A stretch of DNA of 64,000 bases from RYN-230 sp963782185 (GTDB lineage: Bacteria; Actinomycetota; Actinomycetes; Streptosporangiales; Streptosporangiaceae), in contig CAWAJB010000031.1 in assembly GCA_963782185.1 (NCBI GenBank), positions 124,001 through 188,000 of the forward strand, in the 5' to 3' direction. The notes beneath the pieces were generated by a model. The model was given only the letters and a program-made list of their open reading frames with translations. It was not told the DNA's origin and ran no database searches. The position numbers were made by a program, and so were the translations under genes. Numbering within the stretch: the stretch's first letter is position 1; each line of letters opens with the position of its first letter. Below, in pieces: positions 1 through 7,770 of this stretch.

Positions 1-772
1 AGCCGATCAGCCGCACGGACTCGTCGGGGATGAACGCGTGGAAGGCCCCGATCGCGTTAGAGCCGCCGCCCACGCAGGCGACGACCGCGTCCGGCAGCCG
101 CCCGGTCATGGCCAGCACCTGCTCCCGGGCTTCGACCCCGATGATCCGCTGAAAGTCACGCACCATGGTCGGGAAGGGGTCCGGGCCCATCACCGACCCG
201 ATGCAGTAGTGGCTCGTCCCGACCGTGGTCACCCAGTCGCGGAACGCCTCGTTGATGGCGTCCTTGAGGGTCCGGCTGCCGGTGGCGACCGGGACGACCT
301 CGGCGCCCAGCATCCGCATCCGGGCGACGTTCAGCGCCTGGCGCTGGGTGTCTTCCTCGCCCATGTAGACCACGCAGTCCAGGCCCAGCAGCGCGCAGGC
401 CGTCGCGGTGGCCACCCCGTGCTGGCCCGCCCCGGTCTCGGCGATGACCCGCTTCTTGCCCATCCGCCTGGTCAGCAGGGCCTGGCCTAGCACGTTGTTG
501 ATCTTGTGAGAGCCGGTGTGCGCCATGTCCTCGCGCTTGAGCAGGATCCGGCAGTCCCCGGCCCGGGCCGCGAACCGCGGCACCTCCGTCACCAGCGTCG
601 GCCGCCCCGCGTAGCCGCGCAGGAGTTCGGCGAGCTCGGCCTGGAAGGCCGGATCCGCCTGGGCTGAGGCGTATTCGGCCGCCAGTTCCTCGAGCGCGGA
701 CATGAGCGCCTCGGGGGCGAACCGGCCGCCGTAGGGCCCGAAGTGGCCGGCTTCCTGGGCCGTTGCGGTCAT
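1..772 (-). CDS. trpB: Tryptophan synthase beta chain, 3' end cut by window edge
   Basis: PLP enzyme that condenses indole with serine to make tryptophan, as the beta subunit of the TrpAB complex. The visible N-terminal 257 residues begin MTATAQEAGHFGPYGGRFAP. They include HTGSHKINN with the PLP-binding lysine, ETGAGQHGVA, and GGGSNAIG of the phosphate loop. The ATG overlaps the trpC stop as ATGA, so translation is probably coupled. The C-terminal part, and any trpA, lie beyond base 1. Confidence 0.96.
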   Translation of the reverse strand, partial: MTATAQEAGHFGPYGGRFAPEALMSALEELAAEYASAQADPAFQAELAELLRGYAGRPTLVTEVPRFAARAGDCRILLKREDMAHTGSHKINNVLGQALLTRRMGKKRVIAETGAGQHGVATATACALLGLDCVVYMGEEDTQRQALNVARMRMLGAEVVPVATGSRTLKDAINEAFRDWVTTVGTSHYCIGSVMGPDPFPTMVRDFQRIIGVEAREQVLAMTGRLPDAVVACVGGGSNAIGAFHAFIPDESVRLIG

Positions 773-1578
773 CCGCGGTCCCCGCGCAGCGCAGGATGCG
801 AGCCGGCGGTGACCAGGTCAGCCACGGCCGACCGCGGGTCCTTGCCGGTGACCAGGCTCTCCCCCACCAGCACCGCGTCCGCGCCGGAGGCGGCGTAGGC
901 AAGCAGGTCATGCGGCCCGCGGACACCCGACTCGGCGATCTTCAGTACCCCGTCCGGTATCTGCGGGGCGAGCCGCGCGAACACGGTGCGGTCCACCTCG
1001 AGGGTGGTCATGTCGCGGGCGTTCACACCAATGATCTTCGCGCCGGCCTCCAGGGCACGGTCCAGTTCCTCATCCGCGTGCACCTCGACGAGCGGGACGA
1101 GCCCGATCGAAACGGACCGCTCCACCAGTGACACCAGCGCGTTCTGCTCCAGGGCAGCCACGATGAGCAGGATCATATCCGCCCCGTACGCCCGGGCCTC
1201 CCAGAGCTGGTAGGAGCTGACCACGAAGTCCTTGCGCAGCACCGGAACGCCGACCGCCGCCCGCACTGCCGCCAGGTCGGCGAGGCTGCCCCCGAACCGG
1301 CGCTGCTCGGTCAGCACGCTGATCACGCTCGCGCCGCCGGCCTCGTAGTCCGCGGCCAGCGCGGCGGGATCGGCGATCGCCGCCATCGCCCCCTTGGACG
1401 GGCTGGCCCGCTTCACCTCGGCGATGACCGCGACGTCCTCGCCCTTGAGCACCGCCATCGCGTCCTTCGGCGACGACGCCCGCCCGGCCATCTCCTTGAG
1501 CTGGTCGAGGGTGACGTCCTGCTGCCGGGCAGCGAGGTCGGCACGCACCCCGTCAAGGATCTCGTTGAGCACGCTCAC
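769..1578 (-). CDS. trpC: Indole-3-glycerol phosphate synthase
   Basis: TIM-barrel enzyme that closes the indole ring: carboxyphenylamino-deoxyribulose phosphate to indole-glycerol phosphate. At 269 aa it has the usual length. EVKRASPSKG carries a catalytic lysine, LRKDFV the second lysine, and NARD and ESGV line the phosphate site. It is a stand-alone IGPS without a TrpF domain; HisA (PriA type) at 6.3-7.1 kb probably supplies the TrpF activity. It starts at GTG and its stop overlaps trpB. The 199 bp upstream show no tryptophan-rich leader peptide. Confidence 0.96.
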   Translation of the reverse strand: MSVLNEILDGVRADLAARQQDVTLDQLKEMAGRASSPKDAMAVLKGEDVAVIAEVKRASPSKGAMAAIADPAALAADYEAGGASVISVLTEQRRFGGSLADLAAVRAAVGVPVLRKDFVVSSYQLWEARAYGADMILLIVAALEQNALVSLVERSVSIGLVPLVEVHADEELDRALEAGAKIIGVNARDMTTLEVDRTVFARLAPQIPDGVLKIAESGVRGPHDLLAYAASGADAVLVGESLVTGKDPRSAVADLVTAGSHPALRGDRG

Positions 1579-1777
1579 GCGGTTTCGCTGCCCCCTCGGT
1601 TTGGGTTTCTTGGGCCCCGATCGTAGCGAGGCTGTTTCTCTGCGGATGCGGGCCCCCTCCGGGCCGGGCCCGCGCCCGCCCTGATTCCGCCCGCGCCGCG
1701 CGCCCGGATCCAGGACACGGCAGCGCCGGCCGCCCGCTCACCCGCGGTGGCCGTGCCTGGGTCCAGATGCCGCCTGA

Positions 1778-1993
1778 TCAGGCCTGACCCAGCTCTCCGT
1801 CGTCGGGACCCGGTTCGCGGAGCGCGCCAGCGGCCGGGCTGGGCCCGGACCCGCAGGCGCGGGCCACCGCGGGATGGATCAGGATGGCGGCCGTGATGAA
1901 CAACACCCCGATCGCCCCGGTCCGGGCCGCCAGCAGCCGGGCCAGGGTGCCACGCGCGTCCCCCGGGATGCCCGGGGAGAGCTCCTGCTCCAA
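1778..1993 (-). CDS. Small single-helix membrane protein of the trp cluster
   Basis: A 71-residue reading frame between trpC and the Trp-associated membrane protein. It holds one hydrophobic segment (about residues 25-45, TGAIGVLFITAAILIHPAVA) followed by a Gly/Pro/acidic tail. The TTG at 1993 is chosen because GGAGG lies 8 nt upstream; an in-frame GTG at 2002 overlaps that ribosome site and is less likely. Related actinomycetes carry a short one-helix protein in this position, but I do not recognise this sequence as that family. Function unknown. Confidence 0.45.
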   Translation of the reverse strand: MEQELSPGIPGDARGTLARLLAARTGAIGVLFITAAILIHPAVARACGSGPSPAAGALREPGPDDGELGQA

Positions 1994-2025
1994 CGCCCTC
2001 ACCTCCGCTGGACGTACTCTCCAGA

Positions 2026-2847
2026 CTAACCTGCGCTGCCGCTCCGGCCGGGCCCGTGGCTGCCTGATCCGGCCGCGGGCCCGCCCGGCGCCGCCGGACC
2101 GGAGTCGGTAGGGTCGAGGCCCTGGCTCAGTGATTCCCAGAGGCTGGCCGGGTCCGCCGCGCGGGACGGCTCCCGGCCCGCTGGCCGGTCATACCGGCTG
2201 GACATGACCGGCCAGCGGTGGCCGCGCCAGGCGACCACCAGGCCGGTGCCGATCACCAGGAGGCCGCCGGCCAGCACGGCCCACCGCCACGGGAACGCGG
2301 CCATCTCCACGTGGCTGGCCAGGGTGAGACCGGCCACGCCGGAACCTCCGGTACCCGGCGTTGTGCCGCTGCCGACGGTGCTGCCGCCCGGCACCGAACC
2401 GGCCTGCGCGGTCGTCGCGTCCGCCGCGGCGCTGCGCGCCTGCGCCGCGGTCACCGGCAGGCTCACGGACGCGGCGATGGCCACGCCGAACGCGGCGAGC
2501 AGACCGCCGACCACCCGGCGGGCGAGGCCCCGGGTCGCGAGCACCGCAGCCAGGCCGGCCAGCGCGGCCAGCCCCAGCGCTCCGGCCGCGGGCACCAGGT
2601 CCTGGCCGCTCACCGTGACGCGGGACGCGGGCAGCGGATGCGGCTCGATGGTCACCACCCGGGCCCAGCCCTGGCGGGCCGCGAGCAGCACGACCACGGC
2701 ACCGATCGCACCGGCCAGCAAGGTGAGCAGGTACTCGCGCCGGGCCCCCGTGGCCGGACGGCGGGCGCCCGGCCGCTCAGCCGCCGGGTCCGGCGCGGTC
2801 ACCCCGCCACCGGTCACCCCGCCACCGGTCATCCCACCACCGGTCAT
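2026..2847 (-). CDS. Trp biosynthesis-associated integral membrane protein (TIGR02234-like)
   Basis: A 273-residue membrane protein of the family found in actinobacterial trp operons; its biochemical role is not known. Four hydrophobic segments are visible: near residues 38-60, 84-105, 110-135 and 187-207. Family hallmarks are the QGWARV and VSGQDLVPAA stretches and the C-terminal SRYDRP...LWESLSQGLDPT block. The ATG overlaps the hisI stop as ATGA. The first 16 residues are a MTGGG repeat that offers four alternative in-frame starts. In many relatives trpE lies between hisI and this gene; here it does not. Confidence 0.85.
   Translation of the reverse strand: MTGGGMTGGGVTGGGVTAPDPAAERPGARRPATGARREYLLTLLAGAIGAVVVLLAARQGWARVVTIEPHPLPASRVTVSGQDLVPAAGALGLAALAGLAAVLATRGLARRVVGGLLAAFGVAIAASVSLPVTAAQARSAAADATTAQAGSVPGGSTVGSGTTPGTGGSGVAGLTLASHVEMAAFPWRWAVLAGGLLVIGTGLVVAWRGHRWPVMSSRYDRPAGREPSRAADPASLWESLSQGLDPTDSGPAAPGGPAAGSGSHGPGRSGSAG
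2797..2847 (-). repeat. 15-bp tandem repeat over the start codon of the Trp membrane protein
   Basis: On the minus strand the unit ATGACCGGTGGTGGG is followed by ATGACCGGTGGCGGG, GTGACCGGTGGCGGG and a partial GTGACCG. Each unit begins with a usable start codon in the same frame, so the gene has four possible starts 15 bp apart. The first one is coupled to the hisI stop. Confidence 0.9.
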
Positions 2848-3236
2848 TCCGCCACCAGGGCGGGCAGCGGATCCGCGTCGAAGCAGGTCCGGTCGCCGGT
2901 GTGGCAGGCCCCGCCGGCCTGGTCCACCTTGACCAGCACGGTGTCCCCGTCGCAGTCGAGGGCGACCGCTTTCACCTGCTGGGCGTGACCGGACGTCTCA
3001 CCCTTTACCCAGTACTCCTGGCGGCTGCGGGACCAGTACGTGCACCGCCCGGTGGTCAGCGTGAGGTGCAGCGCCTCGTCGTCCATCCAGCCGACCATCA
3101 GGACCTCGCCGGTGTCGTACTGCTGGGCCACGGCGGGGACCAGGCCGGCCGGGTCACGCTTCAGCCGCGCGGCGATCTGGGGGTCCAGCGCGGAGAGGCT
3201 GCGCGGGCCGGTGGCCGCGCTCGCTTGCGTGTTCAT
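2844..3236 (-). CDS. hisI: Phosphoribosyl-AMP cyclohydrolase
   Basis: Opens the adenine ring of phosphoribosyl-AMP in the third step of histidine synthesis. The 130-aa protein is monofunctional, with no HisE domain. It has the WMDDEAL block, the YWSRSRQEYWVKGETSG core, and the metal-binding LDCDGDTVLVKV plus GGACHTGDRTCF cysteines. It sits apart from hisF, with two plus-strand genes in between, and leads into the trp genes through an ATGA overlap. Its 61-bp upstream gap to a divergent gene must hold its promoter. Confidence 0.95.
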   Translation of the reverse strand: MNTQASAATGPRSLSALDPQIAARLKRDPAGLVPAVAQQYDTGEVLMVGWMDDEALHLTLTTGRCTYWSRSRQEYWVKGETSGHAQQVKAVALDCDGDTVLVKVDQAGGACHTGDRTCFDADPLPALVAE

Positions 3237-3297
3237 AGGCCGATCCTCTCAGGTTGGCCCATTCCACTGGGCGGGGCCGGGTAGCTACCATCGCGGG

Positions 3298-3951
3298 ATG
3301 ACTCTCGCCCGGGATGAGCGCCTGGCGCTGTGCGCGCTGCTGGAGCAGACTGGCCCGTCCGCGCCCACGCTATGCGACGGCTGGACCACGCTCGACCTGG
3401 CCGCTCACCTGGTGCTGAGGGAACGCCGCCCGGACGCGGGGGCGGGCATCATGGTCGGCGCGCTCGCCGGGTACACCCGGCGGGTGCAGCGGGGGCTGAG
3501 CGACCGGGAACCGTTCGGCGAATTGGTGGCCGCCATCCGTAACGGGCCACCGCGGCTGTCCTGGTTCGGCCTGCCGGGGATGGACGAACGGGCCAACCTG
3601 GTCGAGTTCTTCGTGCACCACGAGGACATCCGGCGCGGCACCCCCGGCTGGGCGGACCGGAAGGTCACGCCCGCGCTGTCCGAGGCCTTGTGGGGGCGGC
3701 TCGGCATGGCCCGGTTCGTGCTGCGCAAAGCCCCGGTCGGGGTGGAACTGGTCCGCGACGACATCACCACCGACCCGGGGCAGGGCCGGGTCCGGATCAC
3801 CGCCAAAGCGCGCACCCCGGTGGTGACGGTCACCGGCGCACCCGGCGAGCTCACCCTCTGGACGTCGGGCCGGCGCGCCGCCGCCCAGGTACGCCTGGAT
3901 GGCACCGAGGCGGCCATCCGCACCCTGGCCGCATCCCGCTGGGGTATGTGA
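3298..3951 (+). CDS. TIGR03085-like metal-binding protein of the mycothiol-dependent isomerase/DinB fold
   Basis: A 217-residue soluble protein. Its N-terminal half resembles the mycothiol-dependent maleylpyruvate isomerase metal-binding domain: DERLALCALLEQTGPSAP, then LCDGWTTLDLAAHLVLRERRPDA with one metal-site His, and VEFFVHHEDIRRG with two further His. The C-terminal half is a smaller sterol-carrier-like domain. The ATG start is set by its position after the short divergent gap with hisI. The substrate is unknown. Relatives often keep this gene next to hisI or trpE. Confidence 0.8.
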   Translation: MTLARDERLALCALLEQTGPSAPTLCDGWTTLDLAAHLVLRERRPDAGAGIMVGALAGYTRRVQRGLSDREPFGELVAAIRNGPPRLSWFGLPGMDERANLVEFFVHHEDIRRGTPGWADRKVTPALSEALWGRLGMARFVLRKAPVGVELVRDDITTDPGQGRVRITAKARTPVVTVTGAPGELTLWTSGRRAAAQVRLDGTEAAIRTLAASRWGM

Positions 3952-4179
3952 ACCCCGGCCTGACCTCAGGAGCCGCACCATCGACTGTCAAATGGCGCGC
4001 GGTGACGCGGGGCTGAACACCGGGTACCCGCCGTCCCAACGCGGGAAAACTTCGCCTCCGGGGCCATAATCCGGGCCGCCCGGGTACTACCTGGTCAGCC
4101 GATGGCACACCATGGAGTTGTCTCTCGCTGCGGCCCGGCCGCGCCGGGGGGGATTCGCGGGCGAACGGAGGGCTGTGCA

Positions 4180-4929
4180 GTGCAGGTACTCGGCATCGAC
4201 ATCGGCGGCACCGGAATCAAGGCCGCGCCGGCCGACACGGCCAAGGGAAGGTTTCTCACCGAGCGGATCAAGGTGGAGACGCCCCGCCCGGCGCTGCCCG
4301 ACGCGGTCGCGGCCGTGGTGGCCCAGCACGTGAAGCACTTCGACTGGACCGGGCCGGTCGGCGTCGCGTTTCCGGGCGTCGTCGTGGACGGGGTCACGAT
4401 GACCGCGGCCAACCTGGACCCCGCCTGGGTCGGGCTCGACTCCCGCGCCCTGTTCGGCAAGGCGGCCGGCGTGCCCGTCTCCCTGGTCAACGACGCCGAC
4501 GCGGCCGGCCTGGCCGAAATGAGGTTCGGCGCGGGCGCCGGGCACCAGGGCACGGTGCTGATGCTGACGTTCGGCACCGGCATCGGCAGCGCCCTGTTCC
4601 GGGACGGGATGCTGGTCCCGAACACTGAGTTCGGCCACATCGAGGTCCGCGGGCGGGACGCGGAGACCCGCGCCTCGGAACGGGCCAAGGAACTGCACGA
4701 CCTCAGCTGGGGCAAGTGGGCCGGGCGGGTCGAGGAGTACCTGCACCATGTGGAGGCGCTCACCGCACCGGACCTGGTCATCATCGGCGGGGGGATCAGC
4801 CGCAAGGCGGACAAGTTCCTGCCCCTGCTGAGGTCGTTGCGGGCCACGGTGGTGCCCGCCGCGATGCACAACGACGCGGGCATCGTGGGCGCTGCCCTGT
4901 CGGCCGATCTGGGCGCGCCCGCGGGGTGA
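4180..4929 (+). CDS. ppgK: Polyphosphate glucokinase (ROK family)
   Basis: Phosphorylates glucose using polyphosphate (often also ATP), a mark of actinobacteria. The 249 residues hold the ROK phosphate loop DIGGTGIKAA near the N-terminus, the sugar-binding VNDADAAGLAEMRFGAG, the adenosine loop TFGTGIGSALF, and EFGH of the ROK signature. The GTG at 4180 is chosen because GGAGGG lies 8 nt before it; an in-frame ATG at 4102 would add 26 atypical residues. It ends 3 bp before the convergent hisF stop, with no room for a separate terminator. Confidence 0.93.
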   Translation: MQVLGIDIGGTGIKAAPADTAKGRFLTERIKVETPRPALPDAVAAVVAQHVKHFDWTGPVGVAFPGVVVDGVTMTAANLDPAWVGLDSRALFGKAAGVPVSLVNDADAAGLAEMRFGAGAGHQGTVLMLTFGTGIGSALFRDGMLVPNTEFGHIEVRGRDAETRASERAKELHDLSWGKWAGRVEEYLHHVEALTAPDLVIIGGGISRKADKFLPLLRSLRATVVPAAMHNDAGIVGAALSADLGAPAG

Positions 4930-4932
4930 GGC

Positions 4933-5799
4933 CTACCTGACTGGGTGGCCGGCGCCGCGCAGTGCCTCCTTGACCTCGCCGATCCGTAGCTGGCCGAAGT
5001 GAAACACGCTGGCGGCCAGCACGGCGTCGGCGCCCGCCCCGACCGCGGGGGCGAAGTGGGCCAGCTCACCGGCCCCGCCGCTGGCGATGATGGGCACGGT
5101 CACGACCGCGCGCACCGCGCGGACGAGTTCCAGGTCGAAGCCGGCCTTGGTGCCGTCCGCATCCATGGAATTGAGCAGGATCTCACCGACGCCCAGCTCC
5201 GCCCCCCGGGCCGCCCACTCCACCGCGTCGATCCCGGTACCCCGCCGTCCGCCATGCGTGGTCACCTCGAACCCTGCCAGCCCGGGGGGATGACCCCCCG
5301 TTCCGCTTTCCCGGGGGACTACCCCCGGAGCCCCCGGCCCCCGAGCGTCCCCGGCTCGGGGAGACCCGCCTCCGGCGGGCCCCATCTCGCCTGCGCGCCG
5401 GCGGGCGTCCACGGACAGCACCACGCACTGTGAGCCGAACCGCTCGGCTGCCTCCGCGAGCAGTTCGGGACGGGCGATGGCCGCCGTGTTCAGCGACACC
5501 TTGTCCGCGCCGGCCCGAAGCAGCCGGTCCACGTCCCCGACGCTGCGCACCCCGCCGCCCACGGTGAGCGGGATGAACACCTGGTCGGCGGTGCGGCCCA
5601 CTACGTCGATCATGGTCTCGCGGTCGCCGCTGGACGCGGTGATGTCCAGGAACACCAGCTCGTCGGCGCCTTCCGCGTCGTAGGCGGCGGCAAGTTCCAC
5701 CGGGTCGCCCGCGTCGCGCAGGTCGCGGAAGTTGACGCCTTTCACCACCCGCCCGGCATCCACGTCGAGGCAGGGAATCACCCGCACCGCCACGGTCAT
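4933..5799 (-). CDS. hisF: Imidazole glycerol phosphate synthase cyclase subunit, with an internal insertion
   Basis: Uses ammonia from HisH to make imidazole-glycerol phosphate and AICAR. The half-barrel motifs are present: IPCLDVDAGRVVKGVNF with the catalytic Asp, FLDITAS, PLTVGGGVRS, LNSMDADGTKAGFD with the second Asp, and IASGGAG. At 288 aa it is about 35 residues longer than usual. The excess is a Gly/Pro/Arg-rich stretch at residues 136-176, between SVDARR and FEVTTHGGRRGTG, encoded by a hairpin-rich insert. The ATG begins the conserved MTVAVRVIPCLD. Confidence 0.95.
   Translation of the reverse strand: MTVAVRVIPCLDVDAGRVVKGVNFRDLRDAGDPVELAAAYDAEGADELVFLDITASSGDRETMIDVVGRTADQVFIPLTVGGGVRSVGDVDRLLRAGADKVSLNTAAIARPELLAEAAERFGSQCVVLSVDARRRAGEMGPAGGGSPRAGDARGPGAPGVVPRESGTGGHPPGLAGFEVTTHGGRRGTGIDAVEWAARGAELGVGEILLNSMDADGTKAGFDLELVRAVRAVVTVPIIASGGAGELAHFAPAVGAGADAVLAASVFHFGQLRIGEVKEALRGAGHPVR
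5272..5394. repeat. Hairpin-rich in-frame insert inside hisF
   Basis: About 120 bp within hisF. It contains two strong hairpins with four-base loops: GGGGGG-ATGA-CCCCCC at 5284-5299 and CCGGGGG-ACTA-CCCCCGG at 5311-5328. It keeps the reading frame and lengthens the loop before the FEVTTHGGR segment. A similar hairpin (GGGGG-GCGA-CCCCC) lies at 43637-43650 in the gap where murD would be expected, so this may be a small mobile or palindromic repeat family. That link is inference. Confidence 0.55.
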
Positions 5800-5923
5800 G
5801 GCGCTCCCCACCACCGGCCCGCCAGCACCAATCGTTTGATCACGAACGGGGTGTCCTGGGCGAAGGGGGCGGGAGCCGGGGCGGGGAGCGGGGGGACGGC
5901 GGCGGCCGCGGCTCGCGGGGGCA

Positions 5924-6316
5924 TCAGGCGCCGATCCCGGGGCGGTAGGCGACGGCCTCCACCTCGACCAGCATCCGGGGGTCGACCAGCCGGGCAATCT
6001 CGATCATGGTCGCGGCGGGCATGGTGTCACCGAACGCCTCGCGGTGTGCCTGGCCGTACTCCCGCCAGCGGGAGATGTCGGTGACGAGGATCCGGGTCTG
6101 CACCACGTCGGCGAGGCTCAGGCCGAGCGGTTCCAGCCCGGCCGCGACGTTCCGCAGCGCCTGGGCGGTCTGCGCGTACGCGTCGCCTTCGTGCACGAAC
6201 TCCGCGCCCTCCACCGACGTGCAGCCGGCCATGAACACGTAGTCCCCGGCCGCCACCGCACGGCTGTACCCGACCACCGGCTCCCACTCGGTCCCGGTCG
6301 AGACCCGGCGCGTCAC
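5924..6316 (-). CDS. RidA (YjgF/UK114) family protein
   Basis: A 130-residue RidA-like protein, a family that hydrolyses reactive imines and enamines made by PLP enzymes. Seen: YSRAVAAGDYVFMAGCTS, the YAQTAQALRNVAAGLEPLG helix, and the C-terminal PAATMIEIARLVDPRMLVEVEAVAYRP. The catalytic Arg of the active RidA subfamily (normally in an R-x-x-x-G-type C-terminal motif) is not clearly placed, so deaminase activity is unsure. It starts at GTG, overlapping the hisA stop as GTGA, and sits between hisA and hisF, a common actinobacterial arrangement. Confidence 0.88.
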   Translation of the reverse strand: MTRRVSTGTEWEPVVGYSRAVAAGDYVFMAGCTSVEGAEFVHEGDAYAQTAQALRNVAAGLEPLGLSLADVVQTRILVTDISRWREYGQAHREAFGDTMPAATMIEIARLVDPRMLVEVEAVAYRPGIGA

Positions 6317-7089
6317 GCTGCCACCGCCTTGAGTGCCTCCTCCAGCGTGAAGGCCCCGGCGTACAGGGCCTTGCCCACGATCGCGCCCTCCACTCCGTCC
6401 GGCACCAGGGCCGCGATAGCCTCCAGGTCAGCGAGGCTGGACACCCCGCCGCTGGCGATAAGCGGCCGCGCCGTCCGAGCGCAGACATGCCGCAGCAGGC
6501 CGAGATTCGGCCCGGACAGCATCCCGTCCTTGTTGATGTCGGTGACCACGTACCGGGCGCAGCCGTCGGCGTCGAGCCGGTCCAGCGCCTCATCCAGCTC
6601 GCCGCCCTCGCGGGTCCAGCCCCGGGCGGCGAGCCGGGTGCCGCGCACATCCAGGCCCACCGCGATCTTGTCCCCGTGCTCGGCGATGGCCGCCCGGACC
6701 CAGTCCGGGTTCTCCAGCGCGGCGGTGCCGACGTTGACCCGGGCGCAGCCCGTGGCCAGCGCGGCCGCCAGCGAGGCGTCGTCACGGATACCCCCGGATA
6801 GCTCCACCGCGATGTCCAGCCGCCCCACCACCGAGGCGAGCAGTTCCGCGTTCGAGCCGCGGCCGAACGCGGCGTCCAGGTCCACCAGGTGCACCCACTG
6901 CGCGCCTGCCGCCTGCCAGGCCAGCGCGGCCTGCAGCGGCGCGCCGTAGTCGGTCTCGGTCCCGGCGGCCCCCTGGACCAGCCGGACCGCCTGGCCGCCG
7001 GCCACGTCGACTGCGGGCAGCAGGGTCAGCCCGCGGCCCCCCGGAGCACTGTCCTGCGAGGCGCTGTCCTGCGGACCACGGGGTGTCAT
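6313..7089 (-). CDS. hisA: PriA-type isomerase (HisA, probably also TrpF)
   Basis: Isomerises ProFAR in histidine synthesis; the actinobacterial PriA form also isomerises phosphoribosyl-anthranilate for tryptophan. Seen: LLPAVDVAGGQAVRLVQG with the catalytic Asp, VHLVDLDAAFGRG, ELSGGIRDD, GLDVRG, the RGWTREGG loop with the Arg and Trp that mark PriA enzymes, and VVTDINKDGMLSGPN with the second Asp. At 258 aa it has a roughly 20-residue N-terminal extension; the start is fixed by an ATGA overlap with hisH. No trpF is in the window, consistent with the dual role (inference). Confidence 0.95.
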   Translation of the reverse strand: MTPRGPQDSASQDSAPGGRGLTLLPAVDVAGGQAVRLVQGAAGTETDYGAPLQAALAWQAAGAQWVHLVDLDAAFGRGSNAELLASVVGRLDIAVELSGGIRDDASLAAALATGCARVNVGTAALENPDWVRAAIAEHGDKIAVGLDVRGTRLAARGWTREGGELDEALDRLDADGCARYVVTDINKDGMLSGPNLGLLRHVCARTARPLIASGGVSSLADLEAIAALVPDGVEGAIVGKALYAGAFTLEEALKAVAA

Positions 7090-7727
7090 CGCACCATCTC
7101 CAGCCAGTTCGCCAGCAACGCGGCGCCCGCGTCGCCGGATTTCTCCGGGTGAAACTGGGTCGCGGACAACGGGCCGTTCTCCACCACCGCGATGAACGGC
7201 TCCCCGTGGGTGGCCCAGCTGATCTGTGGCGGCGTCATCCGCCTGGACGGCGGCATGGGCAGCGCCAGGGCCGCGTAGGAATGCACGAAGTAGAAGCGGG
7301 TGCCGGGGTCGAGGCCGGCCAGCAGCCGGGAACCGGCGGCGGCATCAACGGTGTTCCAGCCCATGTGCGGCAGCACGGGCGCGTGCAGCCGCTGCACGGT
7401 ACCGGGCCACTGGCCGCAGCCCTCGGTGCGCAGGCCGTGCTCGACCCCCTCGCCGAACATGACCTGCATGCCGACGCAGATGCCGAGCACCGGACGGGAA
7501 CCGGCCAGCCGCCGGTCAATGATCTGGTCGCCGCGGACCGCGCGGATCCCGGCCATGCACGCCGCGAACGCGCCCACTCCCGGCACCACCAGGCCGTCGG
7601 CGTTGAGCGCGGTGTCGAAGTCGGCGGTGACCTCGGTGTCCGCCCCGGCCCGCTGCAGGGCCCGCTGGGCGGACCGGATGTTGCCCGACCCGTAGTCCAG
7701 GACCGCGACGCGGGGCCGCGGCGTCAC
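7086..7727 (-). CDS. hisH: Imidazole glycerol phosphate synthase glutaminase subunit
   Basis: Class I glutamine amidotransferase that feeds ammonia to HisF. The 213 residues contain LDYGSGNIRS, PGVGAFAACM of the oxyanion region, LGICVGMQVMFG with the nucleophilic Cys, the PHMGWNTV and YFVHSYA blocks, and ATQFHPEKSGDAG with the His-Glu pair. The stop overlaps the hisA ATG. The gap to hisB is 43 bp. The C-terminus LLANWLEMVR is typical, so it is complete. Confidence 0.95.
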   Translation of the reverse strand: MTPRPRVAVLDYGSGNIRSAQRALQRAGADTEVTADFDTALNADGLVVPGVGAFAACMAGIRAVRGDQIIDRRLAGSRPVLGICVGMQVMFGEGVEHGLRTEGCGQWPGTVQRLHAPVLPHMGWNTVDAAAGSRLLAGLDPGTRFYFVHSYAALALPMPPSRRMTPPQISWATHGEPFIAVVENGPLSATQFHPEKSGDAGAALLANWLEMVR

Positions 7728-7770
7728 GGTGCCTCCCGAGGCGCTGGCGCCGTCCGGCGATCAGAAGCGC

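Noticed and set aside
1884..2111. A 75-codon plus-strand frame opposite the small trp-cluster ORF
   Set aside because: Arg/Pro/Ser-rich, no ribosome site; the minus-strand frame has a hydrophobic helix and a GGAGG.
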